This document shows, piece after piece, positions 7,348-16,300 of a stretch of DNA of 36,431 bases. Position 1 is the first letter of the stretch. Each line of letters starts with the position of its first letter. Source of the DNA: a virus. The translations under genes and the position numbers were made by a program. The stretch covers positions 1-36,431 of IMG/VR virus record IMGVR_UViG_3300037551_000050. One strand, written 5' to 3'. The notes below the pieces were generated by a model, which had not been told where the DNA came from, searched no databases, and worked only from the letters and a program-made list of their open reading frames with translations.

Positions 7348-7644
7348 ATGATCAAGTTTGACCTCAACACATCCAATAGATTCAAACGAATGGTAGGAAA
7401 AGCGCGATGGGCTGCCATACGTTCTGCTATTGCCACAATGCCAATGACAGAACTCCCAGCAGAACTAGTCAAGATACTTGGCAAACGCTTTGATATCCAA
7501 ATCAGTAATCTAAGAAAGGGCCTGGCTATACCTCTAAAACGCATATGGATCACAAGAGGTGATACCCGAGAAGATCCTTGGGAATGCGTTATGAGCTTTG
7601 AACAGCCTCCTGAAAGTAAAGCCAAGAAAAAGGAAGCAAAGTAG
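7348..7644 (+). CDS. Small basic hypothetical protein
   Basis: Unrecognised 98-residue basic protein, with Arg/Lys through residues 10-50 and a terminal KAKKKEAK tail. The ribosome site is weak (AGGAAAA about 8 nt upstream), consistent with coupling to the gene ending at 7335. It is the last gene of the P3 operon; a bidirectional hairpin separates it from the terminase gene running the other way. The basic composition suggests nucleic-acid contact, as inference. Confidence 0.6.
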   Translation: MIKFDLNTSNRFKRMVGKARWAAIRSAIATMPMTELPAELVKILGKRFDIQISNLRKGLAIPLKRIWITRGDTREDPWECVMSFEQPPESKAKKKEAK

Positions 7645-7648
7645 CGGA

Positions 7649-7682
7649 TAAAGAGAAAGCCAAAGGTGGCCTCTTCTCTTTA
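7649..7682. terminator. Bidirectional terminator between converging genes
   Basis: TAAAGAGAA (7649-7657) pairs perfectly with TTCTCTTTA (7674-7682), with an inner GCC/GGC pair and AAAGGT loop. It starts 5 nt after the plus-strand stop at 7644 and includes the terminase stop codon on the minus strand. T-runs occur on both strands at the base of the stem, fitting a two-way terminator. Confidence 0.65.
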
Positions 7683-9512
7683 GCCATTTGATCCATAGTT
7701 CTCCATGAGTCCACTGTCCTGCATAGGTGCGAAGATATCTGGACGTGGGCGCTCTATACAAGAAGCTAGCAAACACAGCAGCAAAGAATGAAATGCATCA
7801 TCTGCTTTTCCCGGCGGCTTCTTGTACTCGTTCATCCTGAGTCGCACGTTATACTCGGTAAAGATGCTAAGGATATCTGCACCATGTGGGTCCTGAAAAT
7901 CTTCCCACCTGGGCAAGTCAATCTTCTTTGCCTTCAAGGCATTGAAGATATCACTCATGACTTCGGAACGGTGGCACATCCATCGACGCAGGTTTGGCTC
8001 CCAATAGATCTTCTTTTTCTGCCGCGGGTTGTATTGGAACTTCATCACCTTGTTGGCACCAAATCGCTTGATGAGTTTGTCGTTCGGGTAGAAACCACCA
8101 CCATAGTCTACGCCTATGATCTTTACGTGTACCTGAGCCAGCATCTGTGTGATTATATCAAGTTGCTTCTCGGGGTCTAAGTCTTGCCCTGTAAAACGAT
8201 GACACCAGAAAATAGAGAAGTTACCTGTACCAAAATATCCGCCAAATGAGATATGGGTGAAGCTAGATTCGGTGCCCCCTCCCCAATCTATTCCGGCGTA
8301 GATAGACATACCTTGTGCCAATCTTCGGAAAGACTCTATGTCGCCCAATAGAATCTCAGGCTTGCACACAGCTTGTAGTTGTGCCCTGGTGATAGGTCGT
8401 ACGCCGGAATCATAAGACCTTCCCAGCTTCTCATTCATAAATTGGGAGCGAGAGTACTGCTCTTGCGCTATCAGTATCTCTCCCCAGTCTACCCAGGGGA
8501 CCATGATTTGGGGGACACGGTACCCCTCAAAAGTAACCTTGTCCCTGTTGTCTTCCCGCATTGGGTTCATGGCAGCCCATTGCGCCCTGGGGTGCTGCGC
8601 AGAAATAGTCTCGCCGCACTTGTCACAGATTAAACCGGTAGACCCTATGTTTTTCTCCGTCAGAACATTCCAATGCCAAGTGCTCGAGTCCCCAGGTAAG
8701 CCATGCCTCTCACACGGTACTACCCATTCGTTCTGTGTGGAGAATTCTGACCAATAGAATTCAATAGTGTTATCTACGGACTTAGGCGTACCCGAATACA
8801 AGAACATCTTGTACTTAGAGTGAAATGCGCATTGCTCAATGACAGGAATGTTATCGATCAAGATATCTTGAATCTCATCGATCAAAATCTGGTCAGAAGC
8901 AATACCGCGCACTCGATCTGCAGTTAGATATGCATATCGAAGTCTGATTTGAGAATAGTTGATGAACTTTTTGAAGAAGACAGCTTGATTGATGGACGAC
9001 GAGGTATATGCGCGGAGCAAAGGAGATGCATCTATCGCGTCTTTAATACGATCGTTAGAGAATACTTTTGCCTGCTCGGCAGATGGAGCTACGTACAAAG
9101 ATCTAAAGTTGCTGACTAGAGCAGAGTAACAGAGCATTCTGTTACCGAGCGTAGTGGTTTTTTCCGTCTGACGGCCGAAAACTAAGAGTACTTTGTTAGC
9201 AGGAGTATCGTAAACCTTCCGGAGATATTCGCGACCCTTGAATGAGAAGTCTGCTATACGGCCAGCTTCAGGTATACGAATAGCTGTTTCTGCAAACTCG
9301 GATGGAGAGACACCAAGCAGTTCTGTTGATGACGAAGCTCCAGGCAGTATAACTTCTGCAGGTTCTGCATCTATACCGAAGTCGACAGCTTCACCATCTT
9401 CATTATAGTCAAAGACTGGCTCTGCTATTCCATGATCGTCGAAGCAGTAGGATAAAGGAATAGTGTGTGCTGCTTTGAGCAGTTCAGCTTCAGCTAAAGT
9501 AATGGTTGCCAT
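7680..9512 (-). CDS. terL: Terminase large subunit (ATPase-nuclease)
   Basis: The DNA-packaging motor subunit, 610 residues, a usual length for the family. ATPase part: Walker A GRQTEKTT at 113-120 and Walker B ILIDE at 209-213. Nuclease part (RNase H-like): Asp409 in AGIDWGGG, Asp469 in GVDYGGG and Asp571/572 in KADDAFH, the expected acidic cluster. A zinc-knuckle-like CxxH (267-270) and CxxC (296-299) sit between the domains, as in several large phage terminases. Walker A has Glu117 where most terminases have Gly, which is odd although Lys and Thr are kept. The ATG is preceded by a GGA at short distance. It is separated from the small-subunit candidates upstream by a promoter-terminator pair on the other strand, so it may need its own promoter, which I did not find. 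Confidence 0.93.
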   Translation of the reverse strand: MATITLAEAELLKAAHTIPLSYCFDDHGIAEPVFDYNEDGEAVDFGIDAEPAEVILPGASSSTELLGVSPSEFAETAIRIPEAGRIADFSFKGREYLRKVYDTPANKVLLVFGRQTEKTTTLGNRMLCYSALVSNFRSLYVAPSAEQAKVFSNDRIKDAIDASPLLRAYTSSSINQAVFFKKFINYSQIRLRYAYLTADRVRGIASDQILIDEIQDILIDNIPVIEQCAFHSKYKMFLYSGTPKSVDNTIEFYWSEFSTQNEWVVPCERHGLPGDSSTWHWNVLTEKNIGSTGLICDKCGETISAQHPRAQWAAMNPMREDNRDKVTFEGYRVPQIMVPWVDWGEILIAQEQYSRSQFMNEKLGRSYDSGVRPITRAQLQAVCKPEILLGDIESFRRLAQGMSIYAGIDWGGGTESSFTHISFGGYFGTGNFSIFWCHRFTGQDLDPEKQLDIITQMLAQVHVKIIGVDYGGGFYPNDKLIKRFGANKVMKFQYNPRQKKKIYWEPNLRRWMCHRSEVMSDIFNALKAKKIDLPRWEDFQDPHGADILSIFTEYNVRLRMNEYKKPPGKADDAFHSLLLCLLASCIERPRPDIFAPMQDSGLMENYGSNG

Positions 9513-9523
9513 TGATCATCCGT

Positions 9524-9558
9524 GAAAAGAAATCTCGCAATCGGGTATAAGAATAGTG
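9524..9558 (+). promoter_or_regulatory. Plus-strand phage promoter P4 (TATAAG class)
   Basis: GAAAAG begins at 9524 and TATAAG at 9546, exactly 22 nt apart, followed by AATAGTGTCAGG. It diverges from the terminase start at 9512. Unlike the other five copies, no good gene follows it before a terminator and the end of an opposing gene. Confidence 0.65.
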
Positions 9559-9767
9559 TCAGGAATGGAAGATAGCCATCACATCATTCCTGCAATTCCC
9601 GCTCGCCTTAAACAAGTCACAAAAACATGACGAGTACCAGGGTTCTTGACTCCAGCACGAACGTGTGTGATTGAAGAGGGTGGTCAAGTGAAGTGCAAAA
9701 GTTTGTGGTGGCCCTACTCGTCATACTACGGCCGGCAGGAGCCGGCCAACCTTTACCCTTCTTCTTT
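9558..9767 (+). ncRNA. Candidate small RNA between P4 and a terminator
   Basis: The stretch from P4 to the hairpin at 9730-9747 has no ORF with a ribosome site; the best frames are about 21 and 15 codons, and a 94-codon TTG frame at 9646 runs antisense into the next gene. The predicted RNA begins with a hairpin, AGGAATG (9561-9567) with CATTCCT (9585-9591), and ends with a GC-rich hairpin and pyrimidine tail. About 200 nt. The function is unknown. An unseen very short peptide gene cannot be excluded. Confidence 0.45.
9730..9767 (+). terminator. GC-rich terminator hairpin of the P4 unit
   Basis: GGCCGGC (9730-9736) and GCCGGCC (9741-9747) form a perfect 7-bp stem with an AGGA loop, followed by AACCTTT and then TTCTTCTTT. 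The T-rich tail on the plus strand fits termination of a plus-strand RNA. On the minus strand it lies just after the gene ending at 9774 and may serve it too. Confidence 0.55.
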
Positions 9768-9773
9768 AGCTAC

Positions 9774-10280
9774 CTATACCTGTCCTAACCTATGTGCCAC
9801 GTTGAGTACAAAGCTAGCCACATGCTCTGGACTTTGTATACCCAAAGACATGGCCTCCATAGTCAGCACCACTGACCAGCTATCTACCTCACGTGAATAC
9901 TTCACAGTGGCTGGAGTATCTTTGAAATGAGCTCTTATCGCAGACGCAATACATGAATGCATACTGGGCAACCAAGGTGTCAACTCCAGAGCTTTGTTTG
10001 CTTCCTCAGCAATGGATTGCCTATCTTCAGCATAGCGGCTCTCGTCCAGCTGCTTGGTAGCAGTGTCGAAAATGGCCTTTCTGTCTGTGTGGTAAAAATG
10101 ATAGATCAACTTTCCATCTTTAACCCCAAACTCTGCAAACAGTTTACCTATAGTCCATTCCTTGAACTTAGGTACTGCCTTAGCTAGAGCCTCCGTCGTT
10201 ACGGTATTGGTGGGTAGGGTATCTACTGCAGCATGTTCATCTTCATTTGCTTCGAACGGTACAATGTTCAACTCAGCCAT
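9774..10280 (-). CDS. Hypothetical protein upstream of terminase
   Basis: Unrecognised 168-residue protein. The frame extends to 10331, but GGAGG sits just ahead of the ATG at 10280, which overlaps the upstream stop by 8 nt, so I use that start. It is acidic at the N-terminus and then mostly helical, with no cysteine clusters or membrane segments. It is coupled to the 302-residue gene before it. Position two genes before the large terminase makes a packaging or head-completion role possible, but the sequence gives no direct support. Confidence 0.7.
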   Translation of the reverse strand: MAELNIVPFEANEDEHAAVDTLPTNTVTTEALAKAVPKFKEWTIGKLFAEFGVKDGKLIYHFYHTDRKAIFDTATKQLDESRYAEDRQSIAEEANKALELTPWLPSMHSCIASAIRAHFKDTPATVKYSREVDSWSVVLTMEAMSLGIQSPEHVASFVLNVAHRLGQV

Positions 10281-11181
10281 CAGCGTCCTCCAATAATCGA
10301 TCGGCCTCAGACATCGCATCAGTCCCACCACCTGACTGGCTGTAGTTTACACCAGCTATATCTTCGATAGCGAGAACCTTGCGATCATCCTTCTTCATTC
10401 GGAACTTCTCAAAGGCATTCAGAACCTCGCGCAGAGCCACGTCACTCTGGCGCATCTCATCCTCAGCTGCCTTGATGACAGACATATACTTGCTCATCAT
10501 GTTAGCATGATCTAAGGAGGCTGGTTCTCTTTCAATCTCCAGTACCTTCAGGAATGCTACATCACGCATACGGCGTGCTACAGCACCAGTATTGATGCTG
10601 GAAGGAGGGCCCGACATCCCCGCCAACCAAGGCACAACCATATCTGCTATGTCTGGTGATGCTTTCAGAGTGGTGATGCGAGTATAGGCGGCAGGCTTAT
10701 CATCCATGTACGCAACCCACTCCCCCATGGAGAGTAGCTTGCGATTCCAAAAGTAGTGCCCAAATGCCTCTACCCCTTCCGCCGTCAGCTTGACTTTATG
10801 ATAATCATTCAATCGCCTTACTGTCTCCTCCACTCGGAGAGGAGATAGCAGGAGTTGCTCTGTATGTTCTCTTAGCCCCGGATTCCCAAGAATCTGGAAG
10901 GCTTCTTGAGCAGCAGCACTGGGGTACCACAAGTCGTGGATACCATGTGTACGTAGATACTCTTTGGTAATCAGATGCTCATCTTCTGTCCCCAGATTGA
11001 GCGTCGGTGCCCAAGGCTCTGGGAAAGGAAGCATCTTCTCTTGTAGACGCTCTATGTACCTGTGATTGACTGCGTAGAGATTATGGTCTTCCAGAATATG
11101 GATAATGGTGTCCACTGAGTGTTTCTGCTGGCTAAGCAGAAACATGCAAAAGAATTCTGCGGGACTACGCTTAACGTCCAC
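10273..11181 (-). CDS. Helical hypothetical protein, possible packaging factor
   Basis: Unrecognised 302-residue protein, largely helical. The start is GTG, with AGGA 6 nt upstream overlapping the end of the previous gene. The N-terminal 60 residues (SPAEFFCMFLLSQQKHSVD and onward) look like a small helical, possibly helix-turn-helix, domain. The C-terminal third is charged and coiled-coil-like (EDEMRQSDVALREVLNAFEK). That layout resembles small terminase subunits (DNA-binding N-terminus, oligomerising helices), and terL is nearby, but I see no family-specific motif, so this is a weak inference. Confidence 0.7.
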   Translation of the reverse strand: MDVKRSPAEFFCMFLLSQQKHSVDTIIHILEDHNLYAVNHRYIERLQEKMLPFPEPWAPTLNLGTEDEHLITKEYLRTHGIHDLWYPSAAAQEAFQILGNPGLREHTEQLLLSPLRVEETVRRLNDYHKVKLTAEGVEAFGHYFWNRKLLSMGEWVAYMDDKPAAYTRITTLKASPDIADMVVPWLAGMSGPPSSINTGAVARRMRDVAFLKVLEIEREPASLDHANMMSKYMSVIKAAEDEMRQSDVALREVLNAFEKFRMKKDDRKVLAIEDIAGVNYSQSGGGTDAMSEADRLLEDADG

Positions 11182-11194
11182 GGCAAGTCCTAAA

Positions 11195-13210
11195 CTACAC
11201 TCGTGGCAAATTGCTAAGTGTCTTTAGACCAGCAACAACCTTATCCAAATGGATCATAGAACGTTGAAGTGCCCCCTCATCTACCGAGTTGAGCCCCATA
11301 CGAGTAGCTACTAGTAACTCCGCTAACTTCCGTATAACTGCCTCGAACTCTGGTACGTAGCTGGCAAAGATAGTGACGTTTTCGGAATTGATGAACCCCA
11401 CTGACAGTATCTTGTCTACCGACGTCGGGTCCTCTAGCTGAGCCGCCTCCTTGAGCAGGTAGGCCCTTAGGTTAGGCAGGCTCTTCAAGTACTCGGCAGC
11501 AGCAGTCTTGGCCTTCTGGAAGCTATCCTTGAATGTGGTTACCTTCCCAGCTTCAAACCAAATCTCCTGGCTGCCCTGCTTGCGCATGCCCACTAGGTCC
11601 TTCTCAAACTGTACTGGGTCCTGCCCCAGCACGGCTCCCAAGAAGACTGCATCATCCTTACCTAGGCACACAGACTCCATTACACCCGCCAGTTTGTCTA
11701 TGGCCTCTCCCTGGAAGGTAAAGTTCTTTCCGCTGTCCGTGATGACCCGCACAGCGGTTGGCAGAGCCTTAGCTTCAGCAACCTTAGTGTACTCATCTGG
11801 GGATGAAGCCAGATCAACTACCTCATTGAAGGACAAGAAGCCGCAATCCTCAGGAATTCCGTAGTGTCCTTCCTCAATCAAGGACACTTCTTTGAGGTCT
11901 GGTAGCTTGGTTATGATCAGTTGCTCACCAGTAACAGTGTCACACTTGAACCCACTACCTTCCGGCGTTTCAATGGTTGCATGAATGTTGACGGGCACAA
12001 ATGCAATAGCGCCTTCGGGAGTGGCGTAGTAGAAGGAACCAAAACCTTCTGGGTCTGTATCCAAGAGGTCTGTGTGCCTACCAATAGGTACACCAGCAAT
12101 GTTCTCTTGCATCGCTGACTCACTACCGTTTGTGAACAAGGCCATAGGTAGCAGCGTACCGCTAAAGTCCATGACCTTCGGGAAGACCCAACCTACTAGC
12201 TCTCGGTTCTCGTCTTGGGTCTTGACCTTATAGATACCAAACGAATTGACCACTTCGATCTGAAGGTCAAGCAGCGTATCCTTTACCACCGGTTGCGTGG
12301 TGATGGTCGTAGTGCCATCAGCTTCTACCCGAGATACCATGTCCCCACCTAGTGCACCTACGGCTGCCGGGCGAGGCATGTCCTGAGAATCTGGAATCAG
12401 GGCTTCGGTATTTGCTGTCTTGATCCGAAAACCACCTTCAATCTTCTGAATCTGAATGACATTGGGTGTGATGGTACTAGCTACTTTCTTCAAGTAGTCA
12501 GGTCCAGTTTCTTCTGACAAGTCTGCCTTGCCTAGCTTGTCCAGGAACTCATGGACGTATTCATTCTTCGTGACCTGGGCATATGTCACTGGGTCATTAG
12601 CCCCCAGCTTCTCTATTGTATCCCCTGCCTGTTCCTCTGTGATGGTCGGAAGAATGGCATCGAACAAACACTGTGGCTGAGCACTACTCTCCTTACCCAT
12701 TCCCGCAGCTCCGATGTCTGCCATGATGGGCCCACGAGCGCCACCATATTGCCTGTGTGGTGGATACAGCTGTTCGATCAGAGAGATATCTCCAGGACGT
12801 TCGCGAATAGCCTCGAATAGGTTGGGCCTGAATAGAGCCTTCTTCAGTCTCTCATCTGTCAGAGGCTCTACCTTCCCGTCGTACATCAGAACATCCAACG
12901 GCTTGAGCTTACCGTCCTGGATGATGACTGGGATCAAAGCCTTCTGCCTGCCCTTCAATACTTCAGGAGTGTCATCATCTCTAGGATTGATCGCCATCTT
13001 GTTGAGGAGTTCAATCTGACCTAGACCATATCTCCGGTCTGCATCGATAACTCGAAGCACTACCTTCGGGGAGTAGTCACTGGAGTAGGGTACTTGCCTA
13101 TACAGCTCGTCTAGGATTTGCTGAGGCCAGTCATTGGCATCTTCGCTTAGACCTGCCTCCATGCCCATCTTTTCGATCTGAATTAATTCGTTGTCTAGAA
13201 ACAAGTCCAT
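11195..13210 (-). CDS. Large virion-like protein, unknown function
   Basis: Unrecognised 671-residue protein with a good GAGGAG site. It appears to hold several domains: an acidic N-terminus (1-160), a Gly-rich linker (about 155-175, QYGGARGPIMADIGAAGMG), a beta-rich middle (about 280-440) and a helical C-terminus. KTA motifs occur twice (RIKTAN, KAKTAAA), as in the other proteins I judge to be virion components. No catalytic signature was seen. It begins a three-gene coupled run leading to 9774. A structural role in head or tail is inferred from motif sharing and location. Confidence 0.75.
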   Translation of the reverse strand: MDLFLDNELIQIEKMGMEAGLSEDANDWPQQILDELYRQVPYSSDYSPKVVLRVIDADRRYGLGQIELLNKMAINPRDDDTPEVLKGRQKALIPVIIQDGKLKPLDVLMYDGKVEPLTDERLKKALFRPNLFEAIRERPGDISLIEQLYPPHRQYGGARGPIMADIGAAGMGKESSAQPQCLFDAILPTITEEQAGDTIEKLGANDPVTYAQVTKNEYVHEFLDKLGKADLSEETGPDYLKKVASTITPNVIQIQKIEGGFRIKTANTEALIPDSQDMPRPAAVGALGGDMVSRVEADGTTTITTQPVVKDTLLDLQIEVVNSFGIYKVKTQDENRELVGWVFPKVMDFSGTLLPMALFTNGSESAMQENIAGVPIGRHTDLLDTDPEGFGSFYYATPEGAIAFVPVNIHATIETPEGSGFKCDTVTGEQLIITKLPDLKEVSLIEEGHYGIPEDCGFLSFNEVVDLASSPDEYTKVAEAKALPTAVRVITDSGKNFTFQGEAIDKLAGVMESVCLGKDDAVFLGAVLGQDPVQFEKDLVGMRKQGSQEIWFEAGKVTTFKDSFQKAKTAAAEYLKSLPNLRAYLLKEAAQLEDPTSVDKILSVGFINSENVTIFASYVPEFEAVIRKLAELLVATRMGLNSVDEGALQRSMIHLDKVVAGLKTLSNLPRV

Positions 13211-13322
13211 AATGAACTCCTCACTTAGAAGATTGCTTTAATACTACATGAAAGCCGTTGGCATGCCTATTCATAAACTCTGGAGAAGTATGTGCGTGGA
13301 AGCCCAAATAAGAAGATTTTCA

Positions 13323-16300
13323 TCACTGCATGTTGATTGTCACGCCGATCAAAGGTGCCACAATGCCAAGACTGGCAGCAGCAGCTCCGGCCAGGACACC
13401 GCCTGCAGGGAAGATGGTAGGCAAAGCGCCCGCCGCGACCCCCGTTACCTTGTATGCAATCGGCTGCAGGATGTTAGTAGCTGTTCCGAGATGCGCTCCA
13501 TTCCACCCGGGAATTGCCATACTGCCAGCGCCGTACATAGTGTAAAAAGTGGATGGAGTCGTCCCGTTAGATTGCACTACCATTACCAGCCAGGTGAGAC
13601 CGGGATAGACAGGTCTGTTGAAAGTTGCAACCGTTTGGGCAGCCGCTACGCCGTTCATTGTGTAGTTGCTCCCCACATCCCGCTTGAGGGTCTGCGGGTA
13701 TCCGAGTACTCCACAAATTCCTGCCGTGTCGGTATAGAATCCCAAACGTATGACGGACACGCCAGCGTTGGATTGATCCATTATGATAGCGCCCCACTGC
13801 AGCGCGGCTTCCGTCGAATAAAAGGGGAACGCAAAGGCATCGCCCGCAGCGGCAGTGTAGACGACGGCGGCAGTAGGGCAGACGACACCTCCGTCCGGCA
13901 AATAAATAGAACCGGTCTTGACAATTCGCCGATATGGGGATCCCCAGTATGACGGTGCCGACTGTGTTTGCAGAAGCGACAGATTCAGCGGGTCGGTCAC
14001 GGGAGCTTGTAGCTGCGCAGCGGCCTGCCAACATGCCTGAGCGGCTCTCTGGTGTCCCAAAGCGTTTAAGTGAAGCCCCTCGGTGTCAAACCAAGTGTAG
14101 ACGTTGGCCGGCACAGTGTCGTCTCCGCCGATGTCAGCGTCAAGTCCCACTTTCTGAACCATGGTATCGAACAGCGCAATTACGCCATCGACTACCTGCG
14201 AATTCCAATTTGCCACATCCGTGTCGGCCGCCGTGTGATTTGCAATGGTTGCATTAGTGAAGTTTGTGTTACTGAATCCGTAAGCGCCGCCAGAGTAGCC
14301 CAGGAATTGCCGGTTGAAAGAATACTGTATCGCCGAATGGGCTCCCGCCGCTGAGTTCGTGCCCAGAACGATCGTGGTAGCGTTCGTGACCGAGGAGATG
14401 GTGTTGGTATTCCCAGTGAGCGCCCCCTGCGCGTCCAGTTCTGTTATGGTAGCGCCCGCATCGCGTAAGCATCCGGTATTCGAGAACGCAACGCTCGCGT
14501 CCGTGAAACTAGTATTCCCTCCTGTGGTGACGCCAGCGCCGGACTTGATCGTGATGTAGTGCTCGGGTAGGCGCGGCTGATCACATATTAGGATAGGGAC
14601 AGCTTTGAATGCTTCAATCCACACGCCATCAAAGTAAAACGTACTTCCCGAGACGGTGGTGATCCGCACTGTGATGGTTTGTCCGGCATTGGCCGCGGTG
14701 AGATTCGTGATCCTTTTCGGGACGATGCTGTTTGTGTCATAAGACCTACTGCTGAGTGTCGTCGTGCCGGTGACGCCCGCCGTCCCGCCCCAGGTGACGA
14801 TCAGGCTCCCCCCCTGGAGCCCGCCGAGAGCAAAGCAGATGGGCTCGCCCTGGTAGCCTACGGGAATAGTGAACGTCACCGTGGAACTACCGGCGCTGTC
14901 AACTACCGTGGCTTTCTTGGCGAGGCCAGATGTCCAATCAATCGCGGCAGCTTCGGCGTTGCTGAAGTTGGCCCCAAATGCCAGATTGCTCCCACCCTGG
15001 GCGTTGAAGATGACGGACGCCCGCATCTTGGAAATGATGGTCGTGAGAACGTCGACGCCTGTGGAGCGAATGAGGGCCTGATTGGCCGCTGTGGTGTTGA
15101 CAATATCGTTGGCCCCCCAACAGATAATGTAAGCGTTACCAGAGCGAGCGAATGGATAGCTGGTGCGGTTGCGGTAGATTTCCGTCAAGGCACGTGCGAA
15201 ATTGCCATTGGCATTCCCCACGCGCGTGAGATACGAGCCACTGACAGCGTGTAGGATGTAGCGGTCGCCGGTGACACCACATGCATTCGCGAAGATGCGG
15301 GAAAAAAAGTCGTTGGAATTAATCTCGTTCCCCGATGTTCCGCCACCACCCGTGACTTCGTTTTCCATCCACGAATGGCCAAAGGCATCGAGCCCAGTCA
15401 GGGGATTGGGCAACGGAGGAAGTGAAGCGGCTAACTGTATACTGGTTATGTACTGCCACACACCCGCAGCGGTTGAGATGTCGAGGCAGTTGATCGTCCT
15501 AGATCCGCTGGCCTCTATGACGTCGAGTACGGCACCGCCGCTCTTTTGCAACTGGATCGTGACGGAGGACTGGTTTATGATCTCATAAGTCCAGTCAGTG
15601 AACGGCAACGTATTAGCAGGAGGCAAAATGCAAATTTGTGTGTTGGTGCCCGTAAATATGATCTGCCGCGGAAAGCCCGCGGTCATGGTAGTGGTGCCGC
15701 CAGTGGTAGCGATCGAAACAGTTCCTCGTGACTGAACGTTCCCGAGAAAGTCAGCCTCCCACGTACCAGGCGCCGTTGCAATGCTGGTACAGTTGAGCAG
15801 AAGACATGCGCCAGGTGCGACGGTTACAAGGAAGGTCGCATCGTTAGTCTGTACCGTAATTGCACCCGTGCCGGTACTGGCGTTATCAATCTCGTAGGAC
15901 CAATCGGTGAATGCCAGTGTGTTAGCTGCAGGGAGCACAACCGTGTGGGCAGTGGTTCCGCTACCGGTCAGTATCTGCTGTCGCGTGCTTGCGTTTGTAA
16001 GTGTGAGAGTTCCTCCTGACATTGCCGTAGTAGTAGTACCACGAGGTTGAGTATTCGCTGCTGCCGGTCCTGAAGGACCAGACACACCGGATGCTCCTGA
16101 TGGTCCTGACACTCCCGAAGGTCCTGAAACACCTGATGGTCCTGACACTCCCGAAGGTCCTGAAACACCTGATGGTCCTGACACTCCCGAAGGTCCTGAC
16201 ACTCCCGAAGGTCCCGATGGACCAGAAGGTCCAGAAGGTCCAGATAGACCCGTTTTGAGACTACCACTAGAGCTTGTCACTACAAAACCCATATTCTTGG

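Noticed and set aside
9646-9930. 94-codon plus-strand ORF starting TTG after P4
   Set aside because: Runs through the terminator hairpin and antisense through the gene at 9774; no ribosome site.
13248-13952. 234-codon plus-strand ORF
   Set aside because: Antisense to the fibre gene in GC-rich DNA; no ribosome site and a protein with no coherent pattern.
14679-15254. 191-codon plus-strand ORF
   Set aside because: Antisense shadow of the SGNH region of the fibre; composition explains the open frame.
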